Positions 8,408-17,307 of a DNA stretch of 64,000 bases are shown here, one piece after another. The stretch comes from Methyloligella solikamskensis (lineage in GTDB: Bacteria; Pseudomonadota; Alphaproteobacteria; Rhizobiales; Methyloligellaceae): NCBI RefSeq assembly GCF_042676065.1, contig NZ_JBHTJO010000001.1:248001-312000 (forward strand). The letters are read 5' to 3'. The translations under genes were made by a program, and so were the position numbers. Below the pieces are notes generated by a model. The model was given only the letters and a program-made list of their open reading frames with translations. It ran no database searches and was not told the origin of the DNA. Position 1 is the stretch's first letter. Each line of letters opens with the position of its first letter.

Positions 8408-9823
8408 ATGGGCGCCTATGTGGAGCGTTTCGAAGATGCCCTGCCAACGAAAGGCAAGGTCGACGAGGTCCGGCGCGAGCTCGACGCCGCCGGGGTTAAG
8501 GCCGTGCTCTCCTGCTGGATCGATCTGTTCGGCCAGCCGAAGACCAAGCCGGTGCCGATCGAGGATTTCGACGATCTGTGCATGGGCAAGGGGCCGCAAT
8601 TCGCGACCCATTCGATCTCCTTCGTACCGGAGCTGACGCCCGCCGATCCGGACCAGGTCATGGTGCCCGATCTCGACGCGGTCTATGTCTGCCCGTGGGA
8701 CACTTCCATCGCGATCATCTTCGCCGATCTCTTCCATGAAGACGCGCCCTACAATGTCTGCCCGCGCCAGGCGCTGAAGCGGGCGGCGGCAAAGGCGAAA
8801 GACAAGGGCTATCTTGGCTTCGCCGGCGTGGAGCCGGAGTTCATCGTCATGCGCTATGACGAGAACGGCCAGCCGGTGAAGGCGATCGACGACGAGCCGG
8901 CCGGCGGGCCCGATCTACGGCGCCAGGCTTTCGGCTACGACGTCGAGTACTCGCTCGCTTCGATGCCGTTCTTCAGCGTCGTGATCGAGATGCTCAACGG
9001 GCTGGGTTGGGAGCTGCACGACGTGGTCTGCGAAGGCGGCTATTCCCAGTTCGAGCTCGATTTCGGGTTCACCGACCTGGTGGAGATGGCGGACCGGCTG
9101 GTCTTCCTGCGCATCCTTCTGAAGGAGGTGGCGAAGTCCCAGGGCATGTTCGTCACCTTTATGCCGAAGCCGACGCAAGGAGACTGGCGGTCCGGCGCCC
9201 ATATCAACTTCTCGCTCCAGGCGGCGGACAATCCCGGCACCAATCTCTTCGGCTCGAAGTCCGACGGGTGGAGCAAGACGGCGATGGCGGCCGTGGGCGG
9301 GCTGATGGCCCATGGCGAGGCGCTGACGGCGATCACCTGCCCGACGGTCAATTCCTATAACGGGCTAGTGCCGCGGGTCGGCGGCTTCGAAGGCGGCACG
9401 GTGACCTGGGCGCCGACCAACATCACCTACGGCCACAACAACCGCTCGGCCCAGTTCCGGCTGCCCCAGAACCGCTACTGCATCGAGAACCGGGCGGCGG
9501 ATATGTGCATGAACCCGTATCTCGCTTTCGCCCTGACCCTGACGGCGGCGCTGGACGGCATCACCTCGGAGACCGATCCCGGTGCGCCGACGGATCGCGA
9601 CCTCTATTCCATGACCGACGAAGAGTTTACCGAGCTGGGCATCAAGCGGCTGCCGCGCAATCTCTTCGCGGCGACGGAAGCTCTGCGCGCCGATCCTATC
9701 GCTGAAGAGGTGATGGGACCGGTGATGCTGAAATCCTATCTCGCCTACAAGACGGACGAGTGGGAGCGCTATCACCAGGCGGTCACAGACTGGGAAGTGA
9801 GAGAGTATCTGCGGCTGTTCTGA
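8408..9823 (+). CDS. Glutamine synthetase-family ligase, copy C (divergent paralogue)
   Basis: Third ligase of the family in the window, 471 aa, clearly more distant from copies A and B than these are from each other. It keeps GVEPEFIVMRYD, FMPKP followed by RSGAHINFSL, NNRSAQFRLP and ENRAADMCMNPYL, so the catalytic core is intact. The insertion PAGGPDLRRQAFGYDVEYSL near residue 170 is not in copies A/B. AGGAGG at 8396-8401 with 6-bp spacing fixes ATG 8408. It sits downstream of an Lrp-type regulator and convergent with a permease, as expected for amino acid or amine use. Substrate unknown. Confidence 0.88.
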   Translation: MGAYVERFEDALPTKGKVDEVRRELDAAGVKAVLSCWIDLFGQPKTKPVPIEDFDDLCMGKGPQFATHSISFVPELTPADPDQVMVPDLDAVYVCPWDTSIAIIFADLFHEDAPYNVCPRQALKRAAAKAKDKGYLGFAGVEPEFIVMRYDENGQPVKAIDDEPAGGPDLRRQAFGYDVEYSLASMPFFSVVIEMLNGLGWELHDVVCEGGYSQFELDFGFTDLVEMADRLVFLRILLKEVAKSQGMFVTFMPKPTQGDWRSGAHINFSLQAADNPGTNLFGSKSDGWSKTAMAAVGGLMAHGEALTAITCPTVNSYNGLVPRVGGFEGGTVTWAPTNITYGHNNRSAQFRLPQNRYCIENRAADMCMNPYLAFALTLTAALDGITSETDPGAPTDRDLYSMTDEEFTELGIKRLPRNLFAATEALRADPIAEEVMGPVMLKSYLAYKTDEWERYHQAVTDWEVREYLRLF

Positions 9824-9842
9824 GCCGGCACCTGCCCACTCG

Positions 9843-11057
9843 TCAGACTTCGGCGGGAATCGCGAAGAGCACCACGAGGAGTCCGATCACAACGCCGAGG
9901 GCGAAAAAGGCCGCGCGCCAGCGATGGCCGTTGCGCCAGGCCGCGAGCGCTGCTTGCAGGGACTGCAGGGCGTAGTAGGCCACGAAGATCTTCGAGGCGT
10001 AGGCGATGATCTCGTAGATATCGGCGATCCAGGTGATGACGATGGCGGCGAGCGCCGTGACCAGGTTGCCGAGCTCCACGCTCAAGCGCTTCTTGCTGGT
10101 CTCCGAAACGAGGCCGCCAGCCCCATTCATGTCGGCGACGGCCGCGGAGAACTGGGACGCCAGGGCCACAATGATGATCATGGGGCCGACAGTGGCCCCC
10201 AAGGGTGCGAGCATATCGATGATCGCCGTCTCGCCACCCTCCTTCGGCAGGTTGCCGGTGAAGTACTGCGTCACCAGCAGGATGAAGCCGATATAGATTG
10301 CGGTCGCGACCCATTGGGCCCAGCGCATGGTCTTCACCCGGGTGGCCGTGTCGTAGGCCGCGCCGAGATAGCGCGACGTCTCGAAGCCCTGTACCAGGAC
10401 GATGAGGCCCAGCAGGATCTCGATCTCCTTCAGACCGCGGGGGTGGTCGGGCGTCGCCCACGCGAAGGTGCCGTTCATGAATGCGAGCACCGTCGCCAGG
10501 ATGAGGGCTGCGAAGAGGCCGCCGATCACCGACAGCTTCAGCCCGACCGCGCCGAGCTCCAGATGCTCAAGCGCCCGCAAGCCACCGCGCAAGCCCACCA
10601 GACCGATGGATCCGATAACGGCCGTGGCGCCGACCCGGATCCAGAACTGTGCGGTGATGTCGTCCAGCCTGAGGCCAAAGGCCGCGAAGAGGTTGAGGTA
10701 GTAAGCGACGGAGACGAAATAGGCGAGGAGCAGGGCGATATCGGCGGCCCGCTCGATGAGGCTAACGGTCCACGACGCGGTGCCCTTTTCCAGCACCGGC
10801 TCCACATGGACGATGTTGTAGCGGATGGCCGCGCCGAAGAAATACGCGATGGCGCAGAGCCCCGCCATGGCGGCCCAAGCGAGATCGCCCGCCGCATGGG
10901 CCAGGATCGGGCCGGCAACGAGGAAGCCGGAGCCGATGATGGAGGCGAGCGGGGTGACCGTCGCTTTCCAGAGAGGCGATTTGAGAAGCCGGGGATGGAA
11001 GAAGACGATGGCGAAAAGAAACGAGGCGCCCAGCAAGGCAATTCCGGTCGCCGTCAT
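9843..11057 (-). CDS. Predicted permease, APC-superfamily-like (about 11-12 TM)
   Basis: A very hydrophobic protein of about 404 aa with eleven or twelve predicted helices, beginning MTATGIALLGASFLFAIVFF. Segments such as ASIIGSGFLVAGPIL (helix-1 glycine break) and ILVLVQGFETSRYLG-like text in the middle recall amino-acid/cation permeases of the APC superfamily, but no exact family is recognised. Start ATG 11057 has GGAG 6 bp upstream; in-frame ATG 11069 and 11099 are possible. Convergent with the copy C ligase, 20 bp apart; a shared amine or amino acid substrate is possible. Confidence 0.7.
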   Translation of the reverse strand: MTATGIALLGASFLFAIVFFHPRLLKSPLWKATVTPLASIIGSGFLVAGPILAHAAGDLAWAAMAGLCAIAYFFGAAIRYNIVHVEPVLEKGTASWTVSLIERAADIALLLAYFVSVAYYLNLFAAFGLRLDDITAQFWIRVGATAVIGSIGLVGLRGGLRALEHLELGAVGLKLSVIGGLFAALILATVLAFMNGTFAWATPDHPRGLKEIEILLGLIVLVQGFETSRYLGAAYDTATRVKTMRWAQWVATAIYIGFILLVTQYFTGNLPKEGGETAIIDMLAPLGATVGPMIIIVALASQFSAAVADMNGAGGLVSETSKKRLSVELGNLVTALAAIVITWIADIYEIIAYASKIFVAYYALQSLQAALAAWRNGHRWRAAFFALGVVIGLLVVLFAIPAEV

Positions 11058-11170
11058 CGAATGCTCCATTTCCGCCAGGGGAGCCCCGCGTTCAATCAAG
11101 TTCGGCCAAATGCGTCAAGGCGCGTTAGGCTGGCTGCGACATCGGAAAAATGCGGCAAGGAGACAATGCG

Positions 11171-11764
11171 ATGTGGGATGAGCGATTCCAGCAGCCTGGG
11201 TATTTCTACGGTACGGAGCCGTCGGCGTTTCTGAAGCGGGAAGCGCAGCATCTCCGACCCGGCCGCAAGGCGCTCTCCATCGCAGACGGGGAAGGCCGCA
11301 ACTCCGTCTTCATGGCCGAGAAGGGGATGGAAGTGACCGCCATGGATGGCTCCGAAGTCGCCGTTGAGAAGGCCAAGAAGCTCGCCGCGGAGCGCGGCGT
11401 GGAGGTCGATTATCGCGTCGGCGACATCACTAGCTGGGACTGGCAGCCGGACGCCTATGACGTGGTGGCCGGTATCTTCTTTCAGTTCTTGAATCCCGAA
11501 GAGCGGAAAGAGGTCTTCGAGGGGCTGCGGCGGTCTCTGCGCAAGGGCGGCGTGCTGCTGCTGCACGGCTATCGGCCCGATCAGGTGGATTACGGTACGG
11601 GCGGCCCGCCGTATCGAGAGAACATGTACACCGAGACCCTGCTCTGGGAGGAGTTCGCCTCCCTGGAAGTTCTGCGGCTGGAGGCTTATGACGCGGAGAT
11701 CCACGAGGGTCAGGGCCATAACGGCATGTCAGCCCTCATCGACCTGGTCGCCCGGAAGATCTGA
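11171..11764 (+). CDS. Class I SAM-dependent methyltransferase (TehB-like)
   Basis: A 197-aa Rossmann-fold methyltransferase. Motif I is the variant ALSIADGEGRNSVFMAEKG (an Asp-Gly-Glu-Gly-Arg-Asn SAM loop as in TehB-like enzymes), followed by the acidic MDGSEVAVEKAK and RKGGVLLLHGY. AAGGAGA with 8-bp spacing supports ATG 11171 rather than the codon at 11150. Divergent from the permease gene with about 110 bp of shared promoter space. Substrate unknown; tellurite/selenite-resistance homologues exist. Confidence 0.85.
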   Translation: MWDERFQQPGYFYGTEPSAFLKREAQHLRPGRKALSIADGEGRNSVFMAEKGMEVTAMDGSEVAVEKAKKLAAERGVEVDYRVGDITSWDWQPDAYDVVAGIFFQFLNPEERKEVFEGLRRSLRKGGVLLLHGYRPDQVDYGTGGPPYRENMYTETLLWEEFASLEVLRLEAYDAEIHEGQGHNGMSALIDLVARKI

Positions 11765-11852
11765 GGGCTTTTCCTCCCCCTATGGACTCTCTTCACCAAT
11801 AAGCAGCTAGACTAGGTCCGAGATCGAAGCGGATCGTCTGAAGAGGGCTGGG

Positions 11853-12890
11853 TTGGCCGATACGAATTTCTGGAGATGGAAGCTCCACATGCGCTGGCGG
11901 GAGGGGCTGAAGGAAGCCTCGGCGTGCGCGGCGGCGGCGGGCATCGCCTGGTTCCTGGCCCAGCTTCTGTTCGGTCACCCGACCCCGGTCTTTGCCGCGG
12001 TGAGCGCCATCGTCTGCCTTTCGCCGGGCCTGCCGAACCATGTCCGCCAGGCGGCAGGGCTGATGACCGGCGTGGCCGTCGGCATTGTAGTCGGCGAACT
12101 CGCGCTTCTCGCACCCGACACCTTGCCGGTTCTGCGCATGGTGGCGGCGACCTTCTTCTCCATCCTGCTCGCGTCCGTTTTCGGTGCACCGCCCGTGGTC
12201 CCCATCCAGGCCGGCGTCTCGGCCGTGCTCGTCCTTGCGATCGGCTCGGACACGGCGGGCGTGGTGCGCCTGATGGATGTGGTGGTAGGTGCGGCTGCGG
12301 GTCTGTTCTTCAGCCAGGTGGTGATGACCCCCGACCCGATCCGGAGCATCAATCAAATTGCCGAGCGTTTGCTGCGGGATTTGTCGGGCGGATTGCGAAG
12401 CTGCGCCAAGGCGCTCTCCGACGACGATCTGGACGAAGCCAACGCAGCGCTGCATTCCCTGTCGCTCGCCCATGCCGATCTGGTCGGTCTCGGCACAGGC
12501 ATCAAGGCGGCACGTTCCGACGCGCGTTGGTCGTTGCGCGGACGCATGGCCGCCGAGGAAGTGCAGGAGTTGGCGGCGCGCTACGAGCGCCACGCCATCC
12601 GGCTCTACGCGTCCTCTCTACTCTTCGCGGAGGCCATGGCGAACGCGATCCGGAAAGGGGCGAATGAGCCGCCTGACTCCCTCAAGCAGCGCATCCTGCT
12701 GATCGCTGAAAAATGCGACACGCTGGCTGCCCGCGGCTCCTTCGGGCCGCAAAGCGCGATGCGGGATCTCCCGCCATTGGCCGAGATTGTGCCCAAGGAC
12801 CGGCTGTGGTCGCCGGTGATCCACCGGCTCGAGCTGATGGAGGATGCGCTCGCCGCCTTCGGCCGGCCCTCGCCGGTCAGCGACGACTAG
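11853..12890 (+). CDS. FUSC/aromatic acid exporter-like membrane protein
   Basis: A 345-aa protein with an N-terminal bundle of about six membrane helices (residues about 18-150; segment AAVSAIVCLSPGLPNHVRQA is typical of the FUSC/ArAE family) and a C-terminal soluble helical half (RLLRDLSGGLRSC onwards). Known relatives export aromatic acids or form YccS/AaeB-type efflux units. Start is a TTG at 11853 preceded by AAGAGG at 6-bp spacing; no better ATG exists before the first helix. Half-size relative to AaeB, so it may act as a dimer. The family call is by pattern only. Confidence 0.72.
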   Translation: MADTNFWRWKLHMRWREGLKEASACAAAAGIAWFLAQLLFGHPTPVFAAVSAIVCLSPGLPNHVRQAAGLMTGVAVGIVVGELALLAPDTLPVLRMVAATFFSILLASVFGAPPVVPIQAGVSAVLVLAIGSDTAGVVRLMDVVVGAAAGLFFSQVVMTPDPIRSINQIAERLLRDLSGGLRSCAKALSDDDLDEANAALHSLSLAHADLVGLGTGIKAARSDARWSLRGRMAAEEVQELAARYERHAIRLYASSLLFAEAMANAIRKGANEPPDSLKQRILLIAEKCDTLAARGSFGPQSAMRDLPPLAEIVPKDRLWSPVIHRLELMEDALAAFGRPSPVSDD

Positions 12891-12916
12891 CGCACCTCCT
12901 GCATTGTCGCTGCGCC

Positions 12917-14368
12917 CTAGTGGGCGATCATGACATGGCGGACGACCGTGTAGTCCTCCAGACCATAGAGCGACATGTCCTTGCCGTAGCCCGACTGCTT
13001 CATGCCGCCATGGGGCATCTCGTTGGCCAGCATGAAGTGAGTGTTGATCCAGGTGCAGCCGTATTGGAGCCGGGCCGCGGTCTCCATGGCCTTGCCGATA
13101 TCGGTCGTCCAGACCGACGAGGCGAGACCGTAGTCGGAGTCGTTGGCCCAGCCGACTGCCTCGTCGACCTCCTTGAAGCGGGTGACCGAGACGACGGGAC
13201 CGAACACCTCGCGGCGCACGATCTCGTCCGACTGGAGCGCACCGGCCACGACGGTCGGCTGATAGAAGAAGCCGCCGCCTTCACCGGGCTTTCCGCCGGC
13301 GGTGATCTCAATGTGGCTCTGCTCGGAGGCGCGCTCCACGAAGCTCGCGACGCGTTCGCGCTGGCGGGCGGAGATCAGCGGGCCGATCTCGTTGGTGGTG
13401 TCGTCATCAGCACCGTAGACGATCTTGCCGGCGGCGTCGGACAGCTCGGCCACCAGCTTCTCGTAGATCTTGTCGCCCGCATAAACGCGGCAGGCGGCGG
13501 TGCAGTCCTGGCCGGCATTGTAGTAGCCGAAGATGCGAAGCCCCTCGACGACCGCTTCGAGATCGGCATCGTCATAGACGATCACCGGGGCCTTGCCGCC
13601 GAGCTCCAGATGGGTGCGCTTGACCGACTTGGCGGCGGCCTGGAGCACCTTCTTGCCGGTGGCGATATCGCCGGTGAGCGAGATCATGTTGATCTTGGGA
13701 TGGTTGATCAGGGCGTTGCCGACGGTCTCGCCGCGGCCGAGCACGATGTTCACCACACCTTCGGGAAGGACGTCGGCGAGGATCTTCGCCATGCGCAGCG
13801 CCGTCAGGGGCGTCTGCTCAGACGGCTTGAACACCATGGTGTTGCCGCCCGCGATGGCCGGGGCCATCTTCCAGGCCATCATCATGAGCGGGTAATTCCA
13901 CGGGGCGATGGAGCCGACGATGCCGATGGGATCGCGGCGGATCATGGAGGTATGGCCCTCCAGATATTCGCCGGCCGTGGACCCCGGCATGCAGCGGACG
14001 GCACCTGCGAAGAAGCGGAAGCAATCGACGATGGCCGGGATCTCCTCGCCGGTCACCTCGTTGATGGGCTTGCCGCAGTTCAGGGCTTCCAGCTTGGCGA
14101 ACTCTTCCGTCTGAGATTCCAGAGCATCGGCGATCTTGAGCAGATAGCCGGAGCGCTCCTGGGGCGTGGTGCGGGACCAGGTCTGGAACGCCTTCTCCGC
14201 GGCGGCGACCGCCTTCTCAACTTGCGCTTCCGAGGCTTCCGGAATGTGGAGGATCACCTTGCCCGTCTTCGGGTCGACGATATCCTCGGCCGTCTCGGCG
14301 CCAGCCTCGAAGCTGCCGCCGATCAGCATTTCCGTATCGACTTTCGCGGTATCTACTTTGGTATCCAT
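12917..14368 (-). CDS. ydcW: Gamma-aminobutyraldehyde-type (betaine-aldehyde-like) dehydrogenase
   Basis: NAD-dependent aldehyde dehydrogenase of 483 aa. The catalytic cysteine is in NAGQDCTAACRVY, the general-base glutamate in LELGGKAP, and the oxyanion asparagine in PWNYPLMM. Together with the four transport genes just upstream it reproduces the order of E. coli ydcSTUVW, where YdcW (PatD) oxidises 4-aminobutanal from putrescine to GABA. AAGGAGG 6 bp before ATG 14368 fixes the start. Last gene of the operon. It could act on betaine aldehyde or other amino-aldehydes; the operon makes a polyamine-derived aldehyde more likely. Confidence 0.87.
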   Translation of the reverse strand: MDTKVDTAKVDTEMLIGGSFEAGAETAEDIVDPKTGKVILHIPEASEAQVEKAVAAAEKAFQTWSRTTPQERSGYLLKIADALESQTEEFAKLEALNCGKPINEVTGEEIPAIVDCFRFFAGAVRCMPGSTAGEYLEGHTSMIRRDPIGIVGSIAPWNYPLMMMAWKMAPAIAGGNTMVFKPSEQTPLTALRMAKILADVLPEGVVNIVLGRGETVGNALINHPKINMISLTGDIATGKKVLQAAAKSVKRTHLELGGKAPVIVYDDADLEAVVEGLRIFGYYNAGQDCTAACRVYAGDKIYEKLVAELSDAAGKIVYGADDDTTNEIGPLISARQRERVASFVERASEQSHIEITAGGKPGEGGGFFYQPTVVAGALQSDEIVRREVFGPVVSVTRFKEVDEAVGWANDSDYGLASSVWTTDIGKAMETAARLQYGCTWINTHFMLANEMPHGGMKQSGYGKDMSLYGLEDYTVVRHVMIAH

Positions 14369-14388
14369 CTTGGGCCTCCTTGAGAGGG

Positions 14389-15204
14389 TTATTTCTCGCG
14401 TGCCGCGAGATTGTCGCCGCCCCGGGTCAGGTAATAGGCGGCGAGGATCGGGAAGAAGGTGACAAGGACGACCACCATGGCCACGACATTGGTGACCGGG
14501 CGCTGCCGCGGGCGGACCAGCTCCTCCAGCATCCAGATCGGCAAGGTGGCCTGCTGACCGGCGGTGAAGGTGGTGACGATGACCTCGTCGAAGGAAAGCG
14601 CGAAGGCGAGCATGCCGCCTGCGAGAAGCGCGGTGCCGATATTGGGCATGATCACGTAGGCCAGGGTCTGGAAGCCGTTTGCGCCGAGATCCATGGACGC
14701 TTCGATCAAATTGCCTGAGGTGCGGCGAAAGCGGGCGACGGCGTTGTTGTAGACGACGACGATGCAGAAGGTCGCGTGGCCCAACACGATGGTCCAGAAC
14801 GAAAACGGGATGTCGGCCAGGTTGAAGGCCGAGCGCAGGGCGATACCGGTGATGATGCCGGGCAGCGCGATGGGCAGGATCACCAGGAGCGAGATGGTCT
14901 CGCGGCCGAAGAAGCGGCTGCGGGAGACGGCGGCAGCGCAGAGCGTGCCGAGCACGAGGGCGCCGGCGGTAGAGACGGCGGCGACGCGCACCGAGAGCCA
15001 AAGCGCCTGCCAGACATCGGGCCGGTTCCAGGTGACCCCGAGCCAATCGAGGGTAAAGCCCGGCGGCGGCCACTGGTAGGATTTCTCTTCGGTGGTGAAG
15101 GCGTAGACGAAGATCAGCAGGATCGGCAGGTGCATGAAGAGCAGGCCTGCGGTCGCCGCGATCTTGAGTGCCAGGGGCGAACGCGTATTGGGATCAGAGC
15201 GCAT
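14389..15204 (-). CDS. ydcV: Polyamine-type ABC transporter permease (PotC/YdcV-like)
   Basis: A 271-aa inner-membrane permease with about six helices and the cytoplasmic EAA loop NLIEASMDLGANGFQTLAYV, which docks on the ATPase. It belongs to the spermidine/putrescine importer family. It overlaps the PotB-like gene by 11 bp and is 20 bp from the aldehyde dehydrogenase, so the whole set is one transcript. Confidence 0.9.
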   Translation of the reverse strand: MRSDPNTRSPLALKIAATAGLLFMHLPILLIFVYAFTTEEKSYQWPPPGFTLDWLGVTWNRPDVWQALWLSVRVAAVSTAGALVLGTLCAAAVSRSRFFGRETISLLVILPIALPGIITGIALRSAFNLADIPFSFWTIVLGHATFCIVVVYNNAVARFRRTSGNLIEASMDLGANGFQTLAYVIMPNIGTALLAGGMLAFALSFDEVIVTTFTAGQQATLPIWMLEELVRPRQRPVTNVVAMVVVLVTFFPILAAYYLTRGGDNLAAREK

Positions 15205-16144
15205 TGAAGGCCCCCATGCGTTTCGCCATCCAGAGATAGAGGCCCATGATCACCATGGGCACGACAGTGAAGGCGGCGGCGAGCGGGATATTCCCCGCGG
15301 TGCCCTGCTGGGCGTAGACCACCTGGCCGATGAAATAGCGCGACGAGCCGATGACGCCGGGGACGATGTAGTCGCCCAGCGTCAAGGAGAAGGTGAAAAT
15401 CGAGCCTGCGATGGCGCCGGGGAGCGCCAGGGGGAAGATCACGTTCCAGAATGTCTCGCCGGGCTTGGCCCCGAGATCGGAGGAGGCCTCCAGCAGATTG
15501 TTGGGCACGCGCTCCAAAGAGGCCTGGAGCGGCAGGATCATGTAGGGCAGCCAGATATAGACGAAGACCAGGAAGGTGCCGGTGTAGCTGACCGACAATG
15601 AGTAGCCGCCGATCACGGGAAGCGAGAGATAGGCTTCCATGAGCCAGTAGAGGTGCAGCTTCTGGAAGATCCAGTTGAGGATGCCTTCCTGGGCGAGGAT
15701 CAGCTTCCAGGCGTAGATCTTCACCAGATAGCTCGACCAGAGCGGCAGCATGATGCCGAGATAGAAGAGCGCCTTCCATTTCCCGCGCGCATATCGGGCG
15801 GCGTAGTACGCGATCGGGAAGGCGATGATGGCGGATGCGATTGTGACGCTCGCCGCCATCAGCACCGTGCGGATGATGATGTCGATATTGGCCGGGGTCG
15901 TGAACAGCTCGCGATAGGTGGCGAGCGTGAAGGTGTAGTCGATCCGGCCGGTGAAGTGATCAATGGAGAAGAAGCTCTGAGCCAGCAGCGCGAAGAGCGA
16001 GCCCAGATAGACGATGCCGAGCCACAGGAGCGGCGGCGTCAATAGCAGGAAAAGCAGGAGGAGCGGGTGGCGCCAGAAGGCGTCGGAGGCGGCCCCGGTG
16101 GGACCGGCGCGCGGCGGCAGGATGGCGGCTTGCGCGGTGCTCAC
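15194..16144 (-). CDS. ydcU: Polyamine-type ABC transporter permease (PotB/YdcU-like)
   Basis: A 316-aa permease, about six helices, with the EAA loop NLLEASSDLGAKPGETFWNV. The N-terminal 25 residues before the first helix are Ala/Pro-rich. It pairs with the PotC-like subunit to form the channel. Start overlaps the ATPase stop by 4 bp (translational coupling). Confidence 0.9.
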   Translation of the reverse strand: MSTAQAAILPPRAGPTGAASDAFWRHPLLLLFLLLTPPLLWLGIVYLGSLFALLAQSFFSIDHFTGRIDYTFTLATYRELFTTPANIDIIIRTVLMAASVTIASAIIAFPIAYYAARYARGKWKALFYLGIMLPLWSSYLVKIYAWKLILAQEGILNWIFQKLHLYWLMEAYLSLPVIGGYSLSVSYTGTFLVFVYIWLPYMILPLQASLERVPNNLLEASSDLGAKPGETFWNVIFPLALPGAIAGSIFTFSLTLGDYIVPGVIGSSRYFIGQVVYAQQGTAGNIPLAAAFTVVPMVIMGLYLWMAKRMGAFNAL

Positions 16145-17307
16145 GCCTCGTCCTCCATCAGATGCAGATCCGACTTGTTCCAGGAGATGCGCGCCTTCTC
16201 GCCTTGCTCGGGCAGCTTGGCGCCGGCGGGGATGAGGGCATTGATCTCCCGCCCGTCAAAATCGAACACGCAGCGATATTGGGAGCCGAGATAGCTTGAG
16301 GAGAGGAGCGTCGCTTCATGGCCACCGGTCTTCACCAGGCGCACGGCCTCGGGGCGCAGGCTCGACCAGCAGCTCTTTCCGGCAAGGCGCTCGGTGAGCT
16401 CGGGCGGCAGCACGTTGGAGGAACCTACGAAGTCGGCGACGAAGCGGGAGCGGGGCTTGCGGTAGATTTCTTCCGGGGAGCCCACCTGCTTGATGTGCCC
16501 TTCGTCGAAGACGGCGATGCGGTCGGCCATGGAAAGCGCTTCGCCCTGATCGTGGGTCACGAAGACGAAGGTGATGCCGAGACGCTTCTGGAGGTCCTTC
16601 AACTCCTCCTGCATCTGCTCGCGGAGCTTCAGATCGAGAGCGCCTAGCGGTTCGTCGAGGAGCAACACCTTCGGCTTGTTTACGAGGGCGCGGGCGAGAG
16701 CCACACGCTGGCGCTGACCGCCGGAGAGCTTGGCCGGGCTGCGGTCGCCGTAGCCGGGGAGCTTCACAAGCTCCAGCATCTCCTCGGCCTTGGCGCGGCG
16801 CTCCTTCTTGGAGACCTTCTTCATCTTCAGGCCGTAGGCGACGTTGTCGATGACGGAGAGATGAGGGAAGAGGGCGTAGTCCTGGAACACCGTGTTGACG
16901 TTCCGGCGATAGGGCGGAATGCCTTCGGCGCGCTCTCCGAAAATCTCGATATGGCCTTCGGTCGGCCGCTCGAAGCCGGCGATCAAACGCAGGGACGTGG
17001 TCTTGCCGGAGCCCGATGGACCGAGGAGCGCGAAGAACTCGCCTTCGCGGATCTCGAGGTCGAGCCCGTCTACGGCGCGGATCGGGCCGTAATGGCGCGA
17101 GACGTTTATGAAACTGACGGCAGAGGTCACAGCGGCGGGGCTCACTGGGGCGGAAGTCGAAGCGGTTGACGGCTTTTCAGATGAAGCCTTGGCAGATGAC
17201 GCCCTGGCGGGTTTCCCAGGGCGAGCAGGCCGGACGTCTTCAGACGGTGTCGTCCCGACGTCCGGCCCGTTGGCCTGATCGGCGATATCAGCGTCCGCCG
17301 ATGACAC
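16141..17307 (-). CDS. ydcT: Polyamine-type ABC transporter ATPase (PotA/YdcT-like)
   Basis: ATP-binding subunit with Walker A LLGPSGSGKTTS, signature LSGGQRQRVALARAL, Walker B VLLLDEPLGALD and a C-terminal TOBE domain. The start is uncertain. GTG 17307 overlaps the end of the binding-protein gene by 20 bp and gives a 389-aa protein with a Ser/Ala/Pro-rich 55-residue leader. GTG 17130 would give a standard 329-aa protein beginning just before AVSFINVSRHYG, but it leaves a 157-bp gap and has no clear ribosome site. Neither start shows a good Shine-Dalgarno sequence. Confidence 0.88.
   Translation of the reverse strand: MSSADADIADQANGPDVGTTPSEDVRPARPGKPARASSAKASSEKPSTASTSAPVSPAAVTSAVSFINVSRHYGPIRAVDGLDLEIREGEFFALLGPSGSGKTTSLRLIAGFERPTEGHIEIFGERAEGIPPYRRNVNTVFQDYALFPHLSVIDNVAYGLKMKKVSKKERRAKAEEMLELVKLPGYGDRSPAKLSGGQRQRVALARALVNKPKVLLLDEPLGALDLKLREQMQEELKDLQKRLGITFVFVTHDQGEALSMADRIAVFDEGHIKQVGSPEEIYRKPRSRFVADFVGSSNVLPPELTERLAGKSCWSSLRPEAVRLVKTGGHEATLLSSSYLGSQYRCVFDFDGREINALIPAGAKLPEQGEKARISWNKSDLHLMEDEA

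Noticed and set aside
9924..11234. A 436-codon plus-strand frame
   Set aside because: Antisense to the permease; Asp/Gly/Arg-rich shadow without motifs.
12713..14383. A 556-codon plus-strand frame with Gly/Asp/His-rich translation
   Set aside because: Antisense to the aldehyde dehydrogenase; low-complexity composition; no ribosome site.
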